From NCBI RefSeq assembly GCF_038024875.1, contig NZ_CP136136.1:1612001-1676000 (forward strand): DNA of 64,000 bases. Direction: 5' to 3'. The translations under genes were made by a program, and so were the position numbers. The DNA comes from Gordonia rubripertincta. Lineage in GTDB: Bacteria > Actinomycetota > Actinomycetes > Mycobacteriales > Mycobacteriaceae. This document shows positions 1-8,450 of the stretch, in pieces (within the stretch, counting starts at the first letter, position 1; each line of letters starts with the position of its first letter). Under the pieces are notes generated by a model. It was given only the letters and a program-made list of their open reading frames with translations, searched no databases and was not told the DNA's origin.

Positions 1-841
1 GCTGCACAAGGAAGAACCAGCCGAAGCGGGCGTACTCCTGAGGGATCAGCCTGCGCATACCGGGCTGGCTCATGAGGTAGCCGCGGTTGCGGTAGGTGAA
101 ATAGCGCTTGGTGTCGTTGTCCGGGTACTGGGTGTGCATTCGGCCACCCAGGATCGGGCGGAACTCCGCCGAGCCGTCCGGATGCAGGTAACCGGCGCGC
201 AGGCAGGTCCCGAACTTCACCCCGGAGCGCACCAGACGGCGGTGTACCTCGACCTCGTCGCCGCGGAAGAACAGCCGGAGGTCCGGGACGCCGACCTGCT
301 CCAGGCATTCCGCCGAGAACAGCGCCCCGTTGAACAGCGACGCGATACCCGGGAGCAGATCGTCGGACTGCGCTTCTCCGTCGGCAAAGAGCTCAGAACG
401 CTTGCGACGCCACACGAGTCCGCGCCGGAGCGGGAACGCGAGGGTGTCCGGGTCGTCGAGGTTGGCGACCACCGGCGACACCTCGTCGAGCTCGTGACGC
501 TTCGCGCAGTCGAGCAGCGTCGACAGCACCGACGATCCGTCGGGCCGGCCGTCGTCGTCGGCGCACCAGACCCAGTCGGCCCCCAGAGCGAGTGCGTGCA
601 GCATGCCCAGCGCGAAACCGCCGGCGCCGCCGAGGTTGCGCTGCGACCCCAGGTATGTTGTGGGAACAGGCTGAGCGGCAACGAGTTTCGCGACCTCGGG
701 TTCGTCGGCGTTGTCGACGACGATGAGGTGGTCGACGGGCCGGTCCTGACCGGACACCACCGCGAGGGATTCGGCGAGCAGTTCGACGCGACGGTGGGTG
801 ACCACCACCGCGACAACCTTCTCCGGCCGGGAACCGGTCAC
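1..841 (-). CDS. glfT1: Galactofuranosyltransferase GlfT1 (partial, C-terminus off window)
   Basis: GT2-type glycosyltransferase that in mycobacteria adds the first galactofuranose residues to the lipid-linked arabinogalactan precursor at the inner face of the membrane. Read from a GTG at 841, the frame gives a Rossmann start (VVAVVVTHRRVELL), the metal-binding triple aspartate in WCADDDGRPDG near residue 100, and the family motif YFTYRNRGYLMSQPGM near the truncated end. About 280 codons are present; the mycobacterial protein is about 300 residues, so only a short C-terminal piece is missing. The GTG overlaps the stop of wzt by four bases (GTGA), which implies translational coupling. The identification follows from motifs and the neighbouring wzm/wzt genes. 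Confidence 0.9.
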   Translation of the reverse strand, partial: MTGSRPEKVVAVVVTHRRVELLAESLAVVSGQDRPVDHLIVVDNADEPEVAKLVAAQPVPTTYLGSQRNLGGAGGFALGMLHALALGADWVWCADDDGRPDGSSVLSTLLDCAKRHELDEVSPVVANLDDPDTLAFPLRRGLVWRRKRSELFADGEAQSDDLLPGIASLFNGALFSAECLEQVGVPDLRLFFRGDEVEVHRRLVRSGVKFGTCLRAGYLHPDGSAEFRPILGGRMHTQYPDNDTKRYFTYRNRGYLMSQPGMRRLIPQEYARFGWFFLVQ

Positions 842-1674
842 TCGGAAGCCTTCTGCGAGTCGGCCTCGACCTGGGCGATCACCTTACGGACGTGGGCCGC
901 GGCGCCCGGGCCCTCATAGGCCTCGACGACCTCTTCGATGCCGCCTTCCATGCGGACCTCACCCTTGTCGATCCACAGTGCGCGGTCGCAGAGCTGGGCG
1001 AGGAACTCGTTGGAGTGGCTGGCGAAGACCAGGATTCCGGAACGTTCGACGAGCGCCTGCAGACGACCGCGGGCCTTCTTCATGAAGTCGGCGTCGACGG
1101 CGCCGATGCCCTCGTCGAGAATGAGGATCTCCGGGTCGATCGACGTGACGACGCCGAGTGCGATGCGCACGCGCATACCGGTGGAGTAGGTGCGTAGCGG
1201 CATCTGCAGGTAGTCGCCGAGTTCGGTGAACTCCGCGATGTCGTCGATCTTCTTCAGCATCTCCTTGCGGGTCATGCCCAGGAACATGCCGCGGATGATG
1301 ATGTTCTCGTAGCCCGAGATCTCGGGGTCCATGCCGACGCCGAGGTCGAAGACCGGGGCGACGCGACCGTGCACCCGGCAGGCGCCGCGGGTCGGTTCGT
1401 AGATACCCGACAGCAGGCGGAGCAGCGTCGACTTGCCGGCGCCGTTGTGGCCGACGAGACCGATGCGGTCGCCGTGTTTGAGGTGCAGGTTGATGTTCTT
1501 GAGTGCCTCGACCACCACCACGTTCGACGCGTTGGAGCCGATGACACCGCCGGCGGCGCCGATGACGGACTTCTTCAGCGAACGCGTCTTGGCGTCGAAG
1601 ATCGGGAAGTCGACGCAGGCGTCCCACGTGTCGACGCGGACCCGGTTGTCGCCGAGGTTGTTGTTTCTGGCCAT
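838..1674 (-). CDS. wzt: ABC transporter ATP-binding protein Wzt (arabinogalactan precursor export)
   Basis: ATPase subunit of the Wzm-Wzt exporter thought to flip the lipid-linked galactan precursor. The 278-residue protein has a Walker A GHNGAGKST, an ABC signature in TYSTGMRVRIALG, a Walker B LILDEGIGAVD and the switch-histidine region VFASHS, as in the polysaccharide/polyol-phosphate exporter subfamily. The ATG at 1674 (MARNNNLGDN) is preferred; the open frame extends further upstream only by running antisense-free through the end of wzm. It lies 11 bases after wzm and overlaps glfT1 by four, so the three genes should be co-translated. No C-terminal O-antigen-binding domain is present, as is usual in mycobacterial homologues. 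Confidence 0.93.
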   Translation of the reverse strand: MARNNNLGDNRVRVDTWDACVDFPIFDAKTRSLKKSVIGAAGGVIGSNASNVVVVEALKNINLHLKHGDRIGLVGHNGAGKSTLLRLLSGIYEPTRGACRVHGRVAPVFDLGVGMDPEISGYENIIIRGMFLGMTRKEMLKKIDDIAEFTELGDYLQMPLRTYSTGMRVRIALGVVTSIDPEILILDEGIGAVDADFMKKARGRLQALVERSGILVFASHSNEFLAQLCDRALWIDKGEVRMEGGIEEVVEAYEGPGAAAHVRKVIAQVEADSQKASE

Positions 1675-1685
1675 CAGTTGAGTCC

Positions 1686-2549
1686 CTACACCCAGTACGC
1701 CACGCGGGCGCGGTAGTTGCGCATCACCAGCATGCCCAGAACCCAGCCGACGGCGGTGCATCCGAGGACGACGGCCCAGTGGTAGAACTCCACCGGTTCG
1801 CCGAGCAGCGGTCCGCGCGCGATCTCGAGGTAATGGAACATCGGGTTCAGCTCGACCAGCTTCAGCCGCGACGACGTCTCGCCGGTCGTGCTGCTCAGGC
1901 TCGACGTCGTCCAGATGATCGGCGTCATGAAGAACACCAGTTGCACGGCGGTGGTCAGGAGCTGACCGATGTCGCGGAAGCGGGTGGACAGGATGCCGAA
2001 GACGATCGTCACCCAGACCGCGTTCAGCACGTACAGGCCGATGGCCGGGACGATGAGGAACACGGTCCAGTTCAGCGGCGGTGTGAAGATCGCGAAGATG
2101 ATCACGATGATCACCACGTTGTGCGCGAAGATGATCAGCGACCGCCACACGACCCGGTAGACGTGCACGCTGACCGGGGCCGGGAGCTGCTTGATCAGAC
2201 CCTCGTTCTTCGCGAACACCTCCGCGCCGTCGAGTATCGAGGTCTGGATGAAGTTCCAGAAGATGAAGCCCAACGCGACGTAGGGCAGGAACACCTTGAT
2301 GTCCATGCCGAACAGCTCGCCGTACAGCAGGCCCATCGCGGTAGCGGTGACGCCGGTGGCGATGGTGATCCAGAGTGGACCGAGCACCGATCGGCGATAC
2401 CGCTGCCTGATGTCCTGCCAACCCAGATGGAACCACAGCTCGCGGCTGGCGAGACCGTCGCGGAGGTCCTTGACCGCACGCGCGAAGGTGCGTGACTCAG
2501 AACTCTCGGGACGCGCGGGTATCGCGTCGTCGTCTACTACCGCTGACAC
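1686..2549 (-). CDS. wzm: ABC transporter permease Wzm (arabinogalactan precursor export)
   Basis: Membrane partner of the adjacent ATPase. The 287-residue protein has a cytoplasmic N-terminus, the family motif LGWQDIRQRYRRSVLGPLW near residue 45, and about six hydrophobic segments, including VTATAMGLLYGELFG, a long VVIIVIIFAIF stretch, and a last helix before the C-terminal RNYRARVAYWV. This is the ABC-2 polysaccharide exporter fold. It starts 28 bases after the end of bpa and is followed at 11 bases by wzt, giving the operon order bpa-wzm-wzt-glfT1. M. tuberculosis has the same set of genes (Rv3780-Rv3783) in slightly different order. Inferred role: flipping polyprenyl-linked galactan. Confidence 0.92.
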   Translation of the reverse strand: MSAVVDDDAIPARPESSESRTFARAVKDLRDGLASRELWFHLGWQDIRQRYRRSVLGPLWITIATGVTATAMGLLYGELFGMDIKVFLPYVALGFIFWNFIQTSILDGAEVFAKNEGLIKQLPAPVSVHVYRVVWRSLIIFAHNVVIIVIIFAIFTPPLNWTVFLIVPAIGLYVLNAVWVTIVFGILSTRFRDIGQLLTTAVQLVFFMTPIIWTTSSLSSTTGETSSRLKLVELNPMFHYLEIARGPLLGEPVEFYHWAVVLGCTAVGWVLGMLVMRNYRARVAYWV

Positions 2550-2576
2550 GAGGAGTCAGCGTACCCGCGCCGGGAC

Positions 2577-3134
2577 TCAGAGGTACTGGCCGGTGCTGTG
2601 GCCAGGGCCACCGCCGGGTCCGGGCATACCCGGGGGCAGTGCACCCTGACGCATCTGTTCGAGCTGGGCGCGGGCCGCCATCTGCTGGGCGAACAGCGCC
2701 GTCTGGATGCCGTGGAAGAGGCCTTCCAGCCAGCCGACGAGCTGGGCCTGAGCGATCCGCAGCTCCGCGTCGGACGGCGTCTGCTCGTCGGAGAACGGCA
2801 GTGCGAGGCGCTCGAGCTCTTCACGCAGCTCGGGCGCGAGGCCCTCTTCGAGTTCACGGATCGACGACTCGTGGATCTCGCGCAACCGGTTACGCGAGGC
2901 CTCGTCGAGAGGTGCGGCCCGCACCTCCTCGAGCAGCTGCTTGATCATCGTGCCGATACGCATGACCTTGGCCGGCTGCTCCACCATGTCGGCGACGCTC
3001 GTCGATTCCGACGACTCGTCGCCGGACTTCGAACCGTCCACGCCTGCGCCCACCACGATCACGTTCTCGGAGTCGCCGGCGCCGAAGGGGCTGCCGGGTG
3101 TCGAACCGGGTCCTGGAGTGCCATCGATTGCCAT
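2577..3134 (-). CDS. bpa: Bacterial proteasome activator Bpa
   Basis: ATP-independent activator that docks on the 20S proteasome core through its extreme C-terminus. The predicted protein (185 residues from ATG 3134) has a low-complexity Gly/Ser N-terminus, a central four-helix region starting PAKVMRIGTMIKQLLEEVR and containing LREIHESSIRELEEGLAPEL, a Gly/Pro-rich tail and the diagnostic C-terminal GQYL motif shared with Mpa/ARC. Two more in-frame ATGs lie at 3143 and 3152, so the start may be three or six residues earlier; a longer open frame upstream is antisense to the next gene and is not used. It is the first gene of the wzm-wzt-glfT1 transcription unit, as in mycobacteria. Confidence 0.9.
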   Translation of the reverse strand: MAIDGTPGPGSTPGSPFGAGDSENVIVVGAGVDGSKSGDESSESTSVADMVEQPAKVMRIGTMIKQLLEEVRAAPLDEASRNRLREIHESSIRELEEGLAPELREELERLALPFSDEQTPSDAELRIAQAQLVGWLEGLFHGIQTALFAQQMAARAQLEQMRQGALPPGMPGPGGGPGHSTGQYL

Positions 3135-3251
3135 GGTTCCCATTGTGCCCATCCGCACCGACCGAGACCTCGCCGGGCGCACTGATCGTTCGGATGCCGG
3201 GACCGACCAGAGGCGGTGAACGGCGTGAGTAGGGGCGTCTATCCTCGTGCC

Positions 3252-4448
3252 ATGCCCTTCGACGTCGCCTATGTGCGTGGATTGATTCCATCGCTCGGCG
3301 ACGGCTGGATTCACCTCGACCCGCAAGCGGGAATGCAGGTCCCGGATTCGGTCGCCACGGCGGTGACCACCAGCTTCCGTCATCTGGCGGCGGCTCCCGG
3401 TGGCGTGTACCCGTCGGCCCGTGCGTCCGCGGAAGTCACCGACAGCGCTCGCCGCGCGATCGCCGATCTCGTGGGCGGCGACGCCGCGGGGGTGGTCCTC
3501 GGTCCCTCGCGCTACTCGCTGCTGGCCTGCCTGGCCGAGGCGCTCTCTCCGCACGCTTTCCTGCGCGGCGACGTGGTGGTGACCCGGCAGGACGACGAGC
3601 CGAACATCGTCCCGTGGGTCCGCGCCGCCGAACGGTATGCCGGCCGCATCCGGTGGGCCGAGGTCGACGTCGAGACCGGCGCACTGCCCGCATGGCAGTT
3701 CGGTGACCTCATCACGCCCGGGACCGAGGTCGTCGCGGTGACCCTCGCCTCGTCGACGACCGGCGCGATCACCGACATCGGCGAGATCACGCCGCTGGTC
3801 CGTGAGGCGGGCGCGCTGTTCGTCGTCGACGCCACCAATGCCGCGCCGTACCTGTCGCTGGACATCCACGAACTCGGCGCCGACGTCCTTCTTGTCTCCG
3901 CCGAACGATGGGGCGGTCCGCGCATGTCGGTGATGGTGTTCCGCGAGCCCCAGGTCATCGACCGGTTACGACTGATGTCGATGGACCCGGGTGCCAAGGG
4001 GCCGGCACGACTCGAACCGGAACCACACCAGGGGTCGATGCTCGCCGGACTGGTGGCCTCGGTCGAACACATTGCGGGTCTTGACGAGGACGGCATCGGC
4101 AAACGCCGCCGACGTCTGGTCACGTCACTCGACGGCGTCTACGAGTACCTCCAGCGTCTGACCTACTACCTGGTCACGACGCTGACCCAGCTCAACCACG
4201 TCAACGTGGTCGGCACCGAGGAGAACCGGGTGCCGCTCGTGAGTTTCACCGTCGACGGAGTGAGCGCCGACAAGGTCGTTCGCAGACTCGCCGACAACGG
4301 GGTGTGCGCGCTCGCCGACGTGCCCAACCGGGCGCTGGTCCGGATGGGCGCCCCGGACTTCGGCGGTGCCGTCACGGTCGGCCTCGCGCCGTACTCGACG
4401 CCCTATGAGGTCGACCACCTCGTACGGACCCTCGGTTCGCTCGCCTAG
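3252..4448 (+). CDS. Class V aminotransferase / cysteine-desulfurase-fold protein (Rv3778c-like)
   Basis: A 398-residue protein with the fold of PLP-dependent cysteine desulfurases: IHLDPQAGMQVP at the N-terminus, ASSTTGAITDIGEI, and the cofactor-aspartate region LFVVDATNAAPYLSLDI. At the position where the family carries the Schiff-base lysine (usually a His-Lys-Trp/Tyr stretch before Gly-Gly-Pro) this protein reads VSAERWGGP, so the lysine appears replaced by arginine. That makes ordinary PLP catalysis doubtful. The ATG at 3252 gives the length expected of the mycobacterial homologue; an earlier GTG would add 12 unsupported residues. It is divergent from bpa, the same pairing as Rv3778c/Rv3780. 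The substrate is unknown. Confidence 0.8.
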   Translation: MPFDVAYVRGLIPSLGDGWIHLDPQAGMQVPDSVATAVTTSFRHLAAAPGGVYPSARASAEVTDSARRAIADLVGGDAAGVVLGPSRYSLLACLAEALSPHAFLRGDVVVTRQDDEPNIVPWVRAAERYAGRIRWAEVDVETGALPAWQFGDLITPGTEVVAVTLASSTTGAITDIGEITPLVREAGALFVVDATNAAPYLSLDIHELGADVLLVSAERWGGPRMSVMVFREPQVIDRLRLMSMDPGAKGPARLEPEPHQGSMLAGLVASVEHIAGLDEDGIGKRRRRLVTSLDGVYEYLQRLTYYLVTTLTQLNHVNVVGTEENRVPLVSFTVDGVSADKVVRRLADNGVCALADVPNRALVRMGAPDFGGAVTVGLAPYSTPYEVDHLVRTLGSLA

Positions 4449-4487
4449 GCGCATCTGCAGCGTCTGTGCACCCCAATTCACTATCGC

Positions 4488-4520
4488 GTGCACAAAATTC
4501 ACCACCGTGTATGTTTGCAC
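4488..4520 (+). promoter_or_regulatory. Inverted repeat overlapping the MarR gene start (putative operator)
   Basis: The arms GTGCA (4488-4492) and TGCAC (4516-4520) form an inverted repeat separated by an AT-richer 23-base spacer. The element lies immediately before the preferred GTG at 4524. MarR proteins commonly autoregulate from such sites, but the arms are short, so this is tentative. Confidence 0.3.
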
Positions 4521-4523
4521 CCT

Positions 4524-5018
4524 GTGTCGGGAAAACAGGAAGATCCAGCAGCAGGTCCTCCACGGTCGCTCACCTCAGCCGAGGCCGAGAGCTGGCTCAA
4601 TCTCGTCGACGGCGGGTGGGCGCTGTTCGCACGGGTCAACGACGAGTTCGTGAAGCGCGGAATGGCGTTGTCCGACCTGCGCATCCTCGAGGCCATCGCA
4701 CAATCGCCGAAGCTGGGGGTCAGCGAGGTCGCCGACACCGTACACATGCGGGTGAGCACGGTGTCGCGGATGATCGCACGACTCAGCGACGTCGGCGATG
4801 TCGAACGCCTCGAGTCCAAGGCAGACGGTCGGCATCGACTCGTCCGCCTCACCGATCAAGGCCACCGGACACTCGCCGCCCACGTCTCGCTCCGCGACCG
4901 CGTCATCCGCAGGTTCGTCGTCGACGCGATGAGCCCCGATGAATTCGCCTGCCTGGGGACCGCTTTCCGCAAGATCAGGGAGGCGGTCGACGCCGCTGAC
5001 GAACCTCCCGTTCCCTGA
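4524..5018 (+). CDS. MarR family transcriptional regulator
   Basis: A 164-residue winged-helix regulator. The DNA-binding part reads LSDLRILEAIAQSPKLGVSEVADTVHMRVSTVSRMIARL, followed by the wing (ESKADGRHRLVRLTDQG) and a C-terminal dimerisation helix. Homologues bind DNA as dimers and usually respond to small phenolic or oxidant ligands. GTG at 4524 (VSGKQEDP) is preferred; a GTG at 4488 would add 12 residues that cover the possible operator. It ends two bases before the convergent quinone oxidoreductase, which is a plausible but unproven target. Confidence 0.85.
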   Translation: MSGKQEDPAAGPPRSLTSAEAESWLNLVDGGWALFARVNDEFVKRGMALSDLRILEAIAQSPKLGVSEVADTVHMRVSTVSRMIARLSDVGDVERLESKADGRHRLVRLTDQGHRTLAAHVSLRDRVIRRFVVDAMSPDEFACLGTAFRKIREAVDAADEPPVP

Positions 5019-5019
5019 G

Positions 5020-5988
5020 CTACTCCACCGTCAGCAGCACCTTGCCGATGGCGTCACCGCTGTTGAGATGGTCGTGGGCTGCGGCGGCGTCGGCGAGCGG
5101 GAAGGTGCGGTCGACGACCGGCACGACCTTGCCGGATTCGATCAGCGGCCAGGTGCGGCCTACCGTTGCCGCGACCACCTCGGCCTTGCCGCCCGGCCCG
5201 TGGACGGGACGCGCGCGCAGCGTCGTACCCATCACCGACAGTCGCTTGGCGAGCAGCAGACCGATCGGGAGTTCGGCCTTCGTGCCGCCCTGCATCCCGA
5301 TGATCACCAGGCGTCCGTCGGTGCTCAACGCCTTGATGTTCGACGACAGGTACTTGGCGCCGATGATGTCGAGGATGACGTCGGCGCCACCGTTCTCTTT
5401 CAGGATCGCGGCGAAATCGTCTCGCGTGTAGTCGATCAGGATCTCGGCGCCGTACTCGCGGCACCGGTCGAGCTTGGCCTGGGTGCGGGCGGTGACCGCG
5501 ACCCGCGCGCCCATCGCGTGTGCGAGCTGCGTCGCGTGGGTGCCGATGCCGCTCGATCCGCCGTGGATGAGAAGCAGCTCGCCCGTACTCAGGTGCGCGG
5601 TGTCGAAGACGTTCGACGACACGGTGCACGCGACCTCGGGGAGCGCGGCCGCCGACACCAGGTCGACGCCACGCGGCACCTGCATCACCTGCTCGGCGGG
5701 GACGGCCACCTTCTCCGCATAACCGCCACCGGCGAGCAGGGCGCACACCTCGTCGCCCACCGCCCAGCCCGATACCTGGTCACCGAGTGCGGAGATCCGC
5801 CCGGACACCTCGAGGCCGAGCGTCCCCGAGGCACCGGGCGGCGGCGGATAGTTTCCGGCCCGCTGGAGGATGTCGGCACGGTTGACCCCGGCCGCGACCA
5901 CGTCGATCACCACTTCGCCGGCAGCCGGCGTCGGGTCGGGTACGTCCTGCACGGACAGGTTCTCGGATTCGACGACAATGGCTTTCAC
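5020..5988 (-). CDS. NAD(P)H:quinone oxidoreductase, PIG3/zeta-crystallin type
   Basis: Medium-chain dehydrogenase/reductase without the zinc site, 322 residues. The N-terminal GroES-like domain includes VVAAGVNRADILQRAGNYPPPPG, a motif typical of the PIG3 branch, and the nucleotide-binding domain has LLIHGGSSGIGTHATQLAHA. The expected activity is NADPH-dependent one-electron reduction of quinones or enones in the cytoplasm. It corresponds in context to Rv3777 of M. tuberculosis, next to the Rv3778c-like gene. It is convergent with the MarR gene. Confidence 0.9.
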   Translation of the reverse strand: MKAIVVESENLSVQDVPDPTPAAGEVVIDVVAAGVNRADILQRAGNYPPPPGASGTLGLEVSGRISALGDQVSGWAVGDEVCALLAGGGYAEKVAVPAEQVMQVPRGVDLVSAAALPEVACTVSSNVFDTAHLSTGELLLIHGGSSGIGTHATQLAHAMGARVAVTARTQAKLDRCREYGAEILIDYTRDDFAAILKENGGADVILDIIGAKYLSSNIKALSTDGRLVIIGMQGGTKAELPIGLLLAKRLSVMGTTLRARPVHGPGGKAEVVAATVGRTWPLIESGKVVPVVDRTFPLADAAAAHDHLNSGDAIGKVLLTVE

Positions 5989-6062
5989 CCTGTCGATGGT
6001 TCCACACCGCGGCGCGGGCCGAACCGGTGTCCACCCGACCCCGGTGGGCGGACAATGGGTCC

Positions 6063-6212
6063 ATGTCCACTGCGTTCTGGATCATCATCACCGTGGTCGC
6101 CATCTGCACGATTGCCGGCGGGCTGCTGCGGATGCAGGCCTGGCTGCGGAAGCCGGCTCCACCCGAGGTGATCGAGGCGGCGCGACGGGAGCGCGAAGCC
6201 GAGGAGGACTGA
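6063..6212 (+). CDS. Small single-pass membrane protein
   Basis: A 49-residue protein with one hydrophobic segment (FWIIITVVAICTIAGGLL, about residues 5-22) followed by a positively charged, then acidic C-terminal tail ending REREAEED. The ATG at 6063 places the transmembrane segment at the N-terminus; a GTG 36 bases upstream is possible. It is divergent from the quinone oxidoreductase and just upstream of the tRNA-Ser gene. Small proteins of this shape are conserved hypotheticals in related actinobacteria; no function is known. Confidence 0.6.
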   Translation: MSTAFWIIITVVAICTIAGGLLRMQAWLRKPAPPEVIEAARREREAEED

Positions 6213-6300
6213 CTGCTCGGGGTGCCGGCGAGCAGAGGAACGTCGGCGCGATGGGGTGGTGGCGGCCGATCACCGTGTTTCACGTACTCTTGCTGGTCAG

Positions 6301-6388
6301 GGAAGCGTGGCAGAGCGGCCGAATGCACTCGCCTTGAAAGCGAGCGTGGGTAAAACCACCGGGGGTTCAAATCCCTCCGCTTCCGCCA
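6301..6388 (+). tRNA. tRNA-Ser (anticodon TGA)
   Basis: Class II tRNA with a GGAAGCG/CGCTTCC acceptor stem, D-arm GGCAGAGCGGCC, anticodon stem CTCGC/GCGAG with loop CTTGAAA (anticodon at 6335-6337), a variable arm, T-loop TTCAAAT and encoded CCA. It is the likely integration site of the following island. Confidence 0.96.
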
Positions 6389-6389
6389 A

Positions 6390-6419
6390 ACGTTCGTCCT
6401 TCAAACCCTGGGCGAACGT
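6390..6419. terminator. Hairpin directly after tRNA-Ser
   Basis: ACGTTCGTCC (6390-6399) pairs with GGGCGAACGT (6410-6419), ten pairs with one T-G wobble, and a ten-base loop. There is no long T-tract. It may terminate the tRNA transcript, and it lies within the likely left attachment region of the island. Confidence 0.5.
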
Positions 6420-7574
6420 CAGCACTGGTGTCTGACGTGGTCTGGGAGTGAAGCTCAGGAGCACGGCCGTCTGGCTGTGCTCCTGTTGCATTTGGTGGTA
6501 CCGCTGTCCGCGCGGGACGAGCGACACGACATGAGCTGTCGGAGTGTCGCCCGAATCGGATTCGTTCTGCTCGGGCATGGCCTGCCTGAGACGCTTCTGA
6601 CGGTGTTGGATGGTCGTCCGCTTGTCGACAGCAAGCAGGTGAACGAATGGCTGCTGCAGCTCCGCGTCTGAGACGGTGCCGTCGCTGTTGATGTAGATCC
6701 GAGTGAAGAATCCCTGGTTGAGCATGCGCCGTTCGGATGGTCGCGCCCTCTCGTAGAGACGGTGGCGGTGGTGAGCGAGTTCGATGGCGCTATCGGCCCG
6801 GTGGCGGAGATCGTCGAGGCCTTGGCTTGACGTAGCAAGCTGGTTTGTGGCCGCCTCGATTACGTCGGACAGACGCTTCATTTCCTTCTTCAACAGTTCC
6901 AGCGGTATTGCCCGTCGTAGTGCGCCGTTAGGAGCTTCTCCTGATCATTCTGGGCGCGTGTGAGCCGTTTCTTGGCGGCGGACGTGTCGAGTTCAACTTG
7001 TTTGTTGTGGGCGCTCAGTTCGTCGTGGACGGTTTCGCTCATAGCAGCCGCGTCCTTGGTCGTCAGGGACATCGCCCTGTAAAGATCTTCGATGCCTTCT
7101 TCGATCCTGCTGAGTTGGACGAAGCCGCGCGGGCAGGGATTGTCGGCGTCCTTCCTCCCCATGCAGAAGTAGTACTCATACGTGCCGCCCCGTCCCTTGT
7201 TCTTGGAATACACCATTCGTTGGCCGCAGTGGCTGCACCAGATCGTGCCGCGCAGGTGATGGTTGTGCTTGTTGTCCTTTTCCCCGGCCGTGTTGTGTGC
7301 GTGAAGAATGTCCTGCACGCGAATCCACGTTTCGAGCGGGACGAGCGGCTCACGTGGGCTGGAGTTGTTCAGCGCAAGAATCGAAACTCCTGCAACTGGT
7401 TGCGGAAACTGCTTCATTGATGCTGGTTCGTTCTCTTCTCAGAGAGGAATCTTCGAAAAGCTCTATATGAAAACCCGAATGAGGCGTAGTGGCGGTTCAA
7501 ACGCGGTTTGCAATCCGGATGACGCCGCCGGCGTGAACCAGAAGCAGCATCGCGTCGAGCACTTTCATCGGCGC

Positions 7575-7602
7575 TTTACCGAGGAATATTCCAGTGTATA
7601 AT
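7575..7602 (+). promoter_or_regulatory. Putative sigma-70-type promoter of the interrupted gene
   Basis: TTTACC at 7575-7580 and a perfect TATAAT at 7597-7602 are separated by 16 bases. The ATG of the next gene is at 7612, so the predicted mRNA would be leaderless or nearly so, which is common in actinobacteria. Confidence 0.5.
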
Positions 7603-7611
7603 AGTTGACAG

Positions 7612-8070
7612 ATGAAGCAATTCAGACTCATGACTCATCAACAGAACTTTCTCCTGCGGGACAGAGCGACGCGCCAGTTCGTACTAGTAGGCAGGGCTGA
7701 TCCATTCTCGGTAGACATAGACAACCCTAGCATCATCTATGGATTGTTTCAGACTTCACTGGCTTCACTGAGCTCTGAAGACGAGCGCGTAGTTTAAAGT
7801 CTGATAGACTTATTCTTCCAGAATGGTTTCGTTCTAAATAACTTCTCAAAGTTTCATGACGAGGTCACAGTCAGTGACTATCACGTGGATGATAGAACCT
7901 ATTCGCTTAGGTCATACTATTATAGTGAGATAGATATGATGGATGTCGATCGAATCAAGGATTCTCGGTTGAAAAATTCTATCGAGCAACCGGTCATAGT
8001 TCTGTGTTCCTTTGATGAATTAAAAAGCGAAATTGGAGAGGATGAGATGATCGCGTCCCTGTTGGTTTAG
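7612..8070 (+). pseudogene. Unknown 152-residue gene interrupted by one in-frame TAA
   Basis: ATG 7612 opens 61 codons (MKQFRLMTHQQNFLLRD...) that end in TAA at 7795-7797. Directly after the stop, in the same frame, translation continues without another stop for 90 codons (SLIDLFFQNGFVLNNFSKFH... to ...EDEMIASLLV) and ends at TAG 8068-8070. The amino-acid composition is uniform on both sides (AT-rich codons, many Tyr, Asp and Ser), so this looks like one gene with a nonsense mutation, not two genes. No motif or family was recognised. The low GC differs sharply from the chromosome and indicates recent transfer. Confidence 0.5.
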
Positions 8071-8450
8071 AGAAGAATCGTTTCTTAGTTAAGTTAGAAT
8101 GCGGAAATTCTGCCGAGAGATTACCTGGCCGCGTTCGCCCTGTCTTTTGTGAGGCGTCAGGGGTGCGGTTGGTCAACGGTTTCGGCGCAGTATCAATTCT
8201 GTGATCCATCTTGTCCCGTGACAGACAACGGCAGGTGAGTTATAAACCGGTCAAACTGACAACCATCTGGTGCGCCGCCTCGCTGGTCCGCTGCGGGTCC
8301 TCGGCCTTACCTACTTGGAGAGCGGGAGTCAGCAAACGACGTGCTCAATAGAGTCATCTGCTGCACAATCAAGGCTTGGGACTCTGACCAGCGGTTGCGC
8401 TCGTTTCGAGACTGCCTCTTCAGAGCGCGTCTAGACGAGGGGGGCATGAT
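8071..8450. other. Intergenic region of the island, no gene seen
   Basis: A 380-base stretch with no convincing coding frame, RNA gene or strong hairpin. Its last bases hold the purine-rich ribosome-binding site (GAGGGGGG, about 6-13 bases before the ATG) of the DUF349 gene. Confidence 0.4.

Larger units (their letters stand above)
6297..7417 (-). pseudogene. Large serine recombinase, truncated and frameshifted remnant
   Basis: C-terminal part of a phage/ICE-type large serine recombinase. The upstream piece (7417 to about 6918) has REPLVPLETWIRVQDIL, the zinc ribbon IWCSHCGQRM...YYFCMGR...CPRGFV and the start of the coiled coil. The frame then hits a stop, but the next frame continues with AIPLELLKKEMKRL, the standard family continuation. 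Restoring one G in the GGG at 6911-6913 joins the two halves. The N-terminal catalytic domain with the nucleophilic serine is absent: homology begins near 7360. The 3' end of the open frame runs antisense through the tRNA-Ser gene, so its last roughly 25 codons are tRNA-derived. Confidence 0.85.

Noticed and set aside
2577..3869. Open frame extending bpa to 430 codons.
   Set aside because: The extra 5' part is antisense to the cysteine-desulfurase-fold gene; conserved Bpa sequence begins near 3134.
7605..7610. Perfect TTGACA before the interrupted gene.
   Set aside because: It lies two bases from the ATG, too close to serve as a -35 element for that gene, with no -10 at the right distance.
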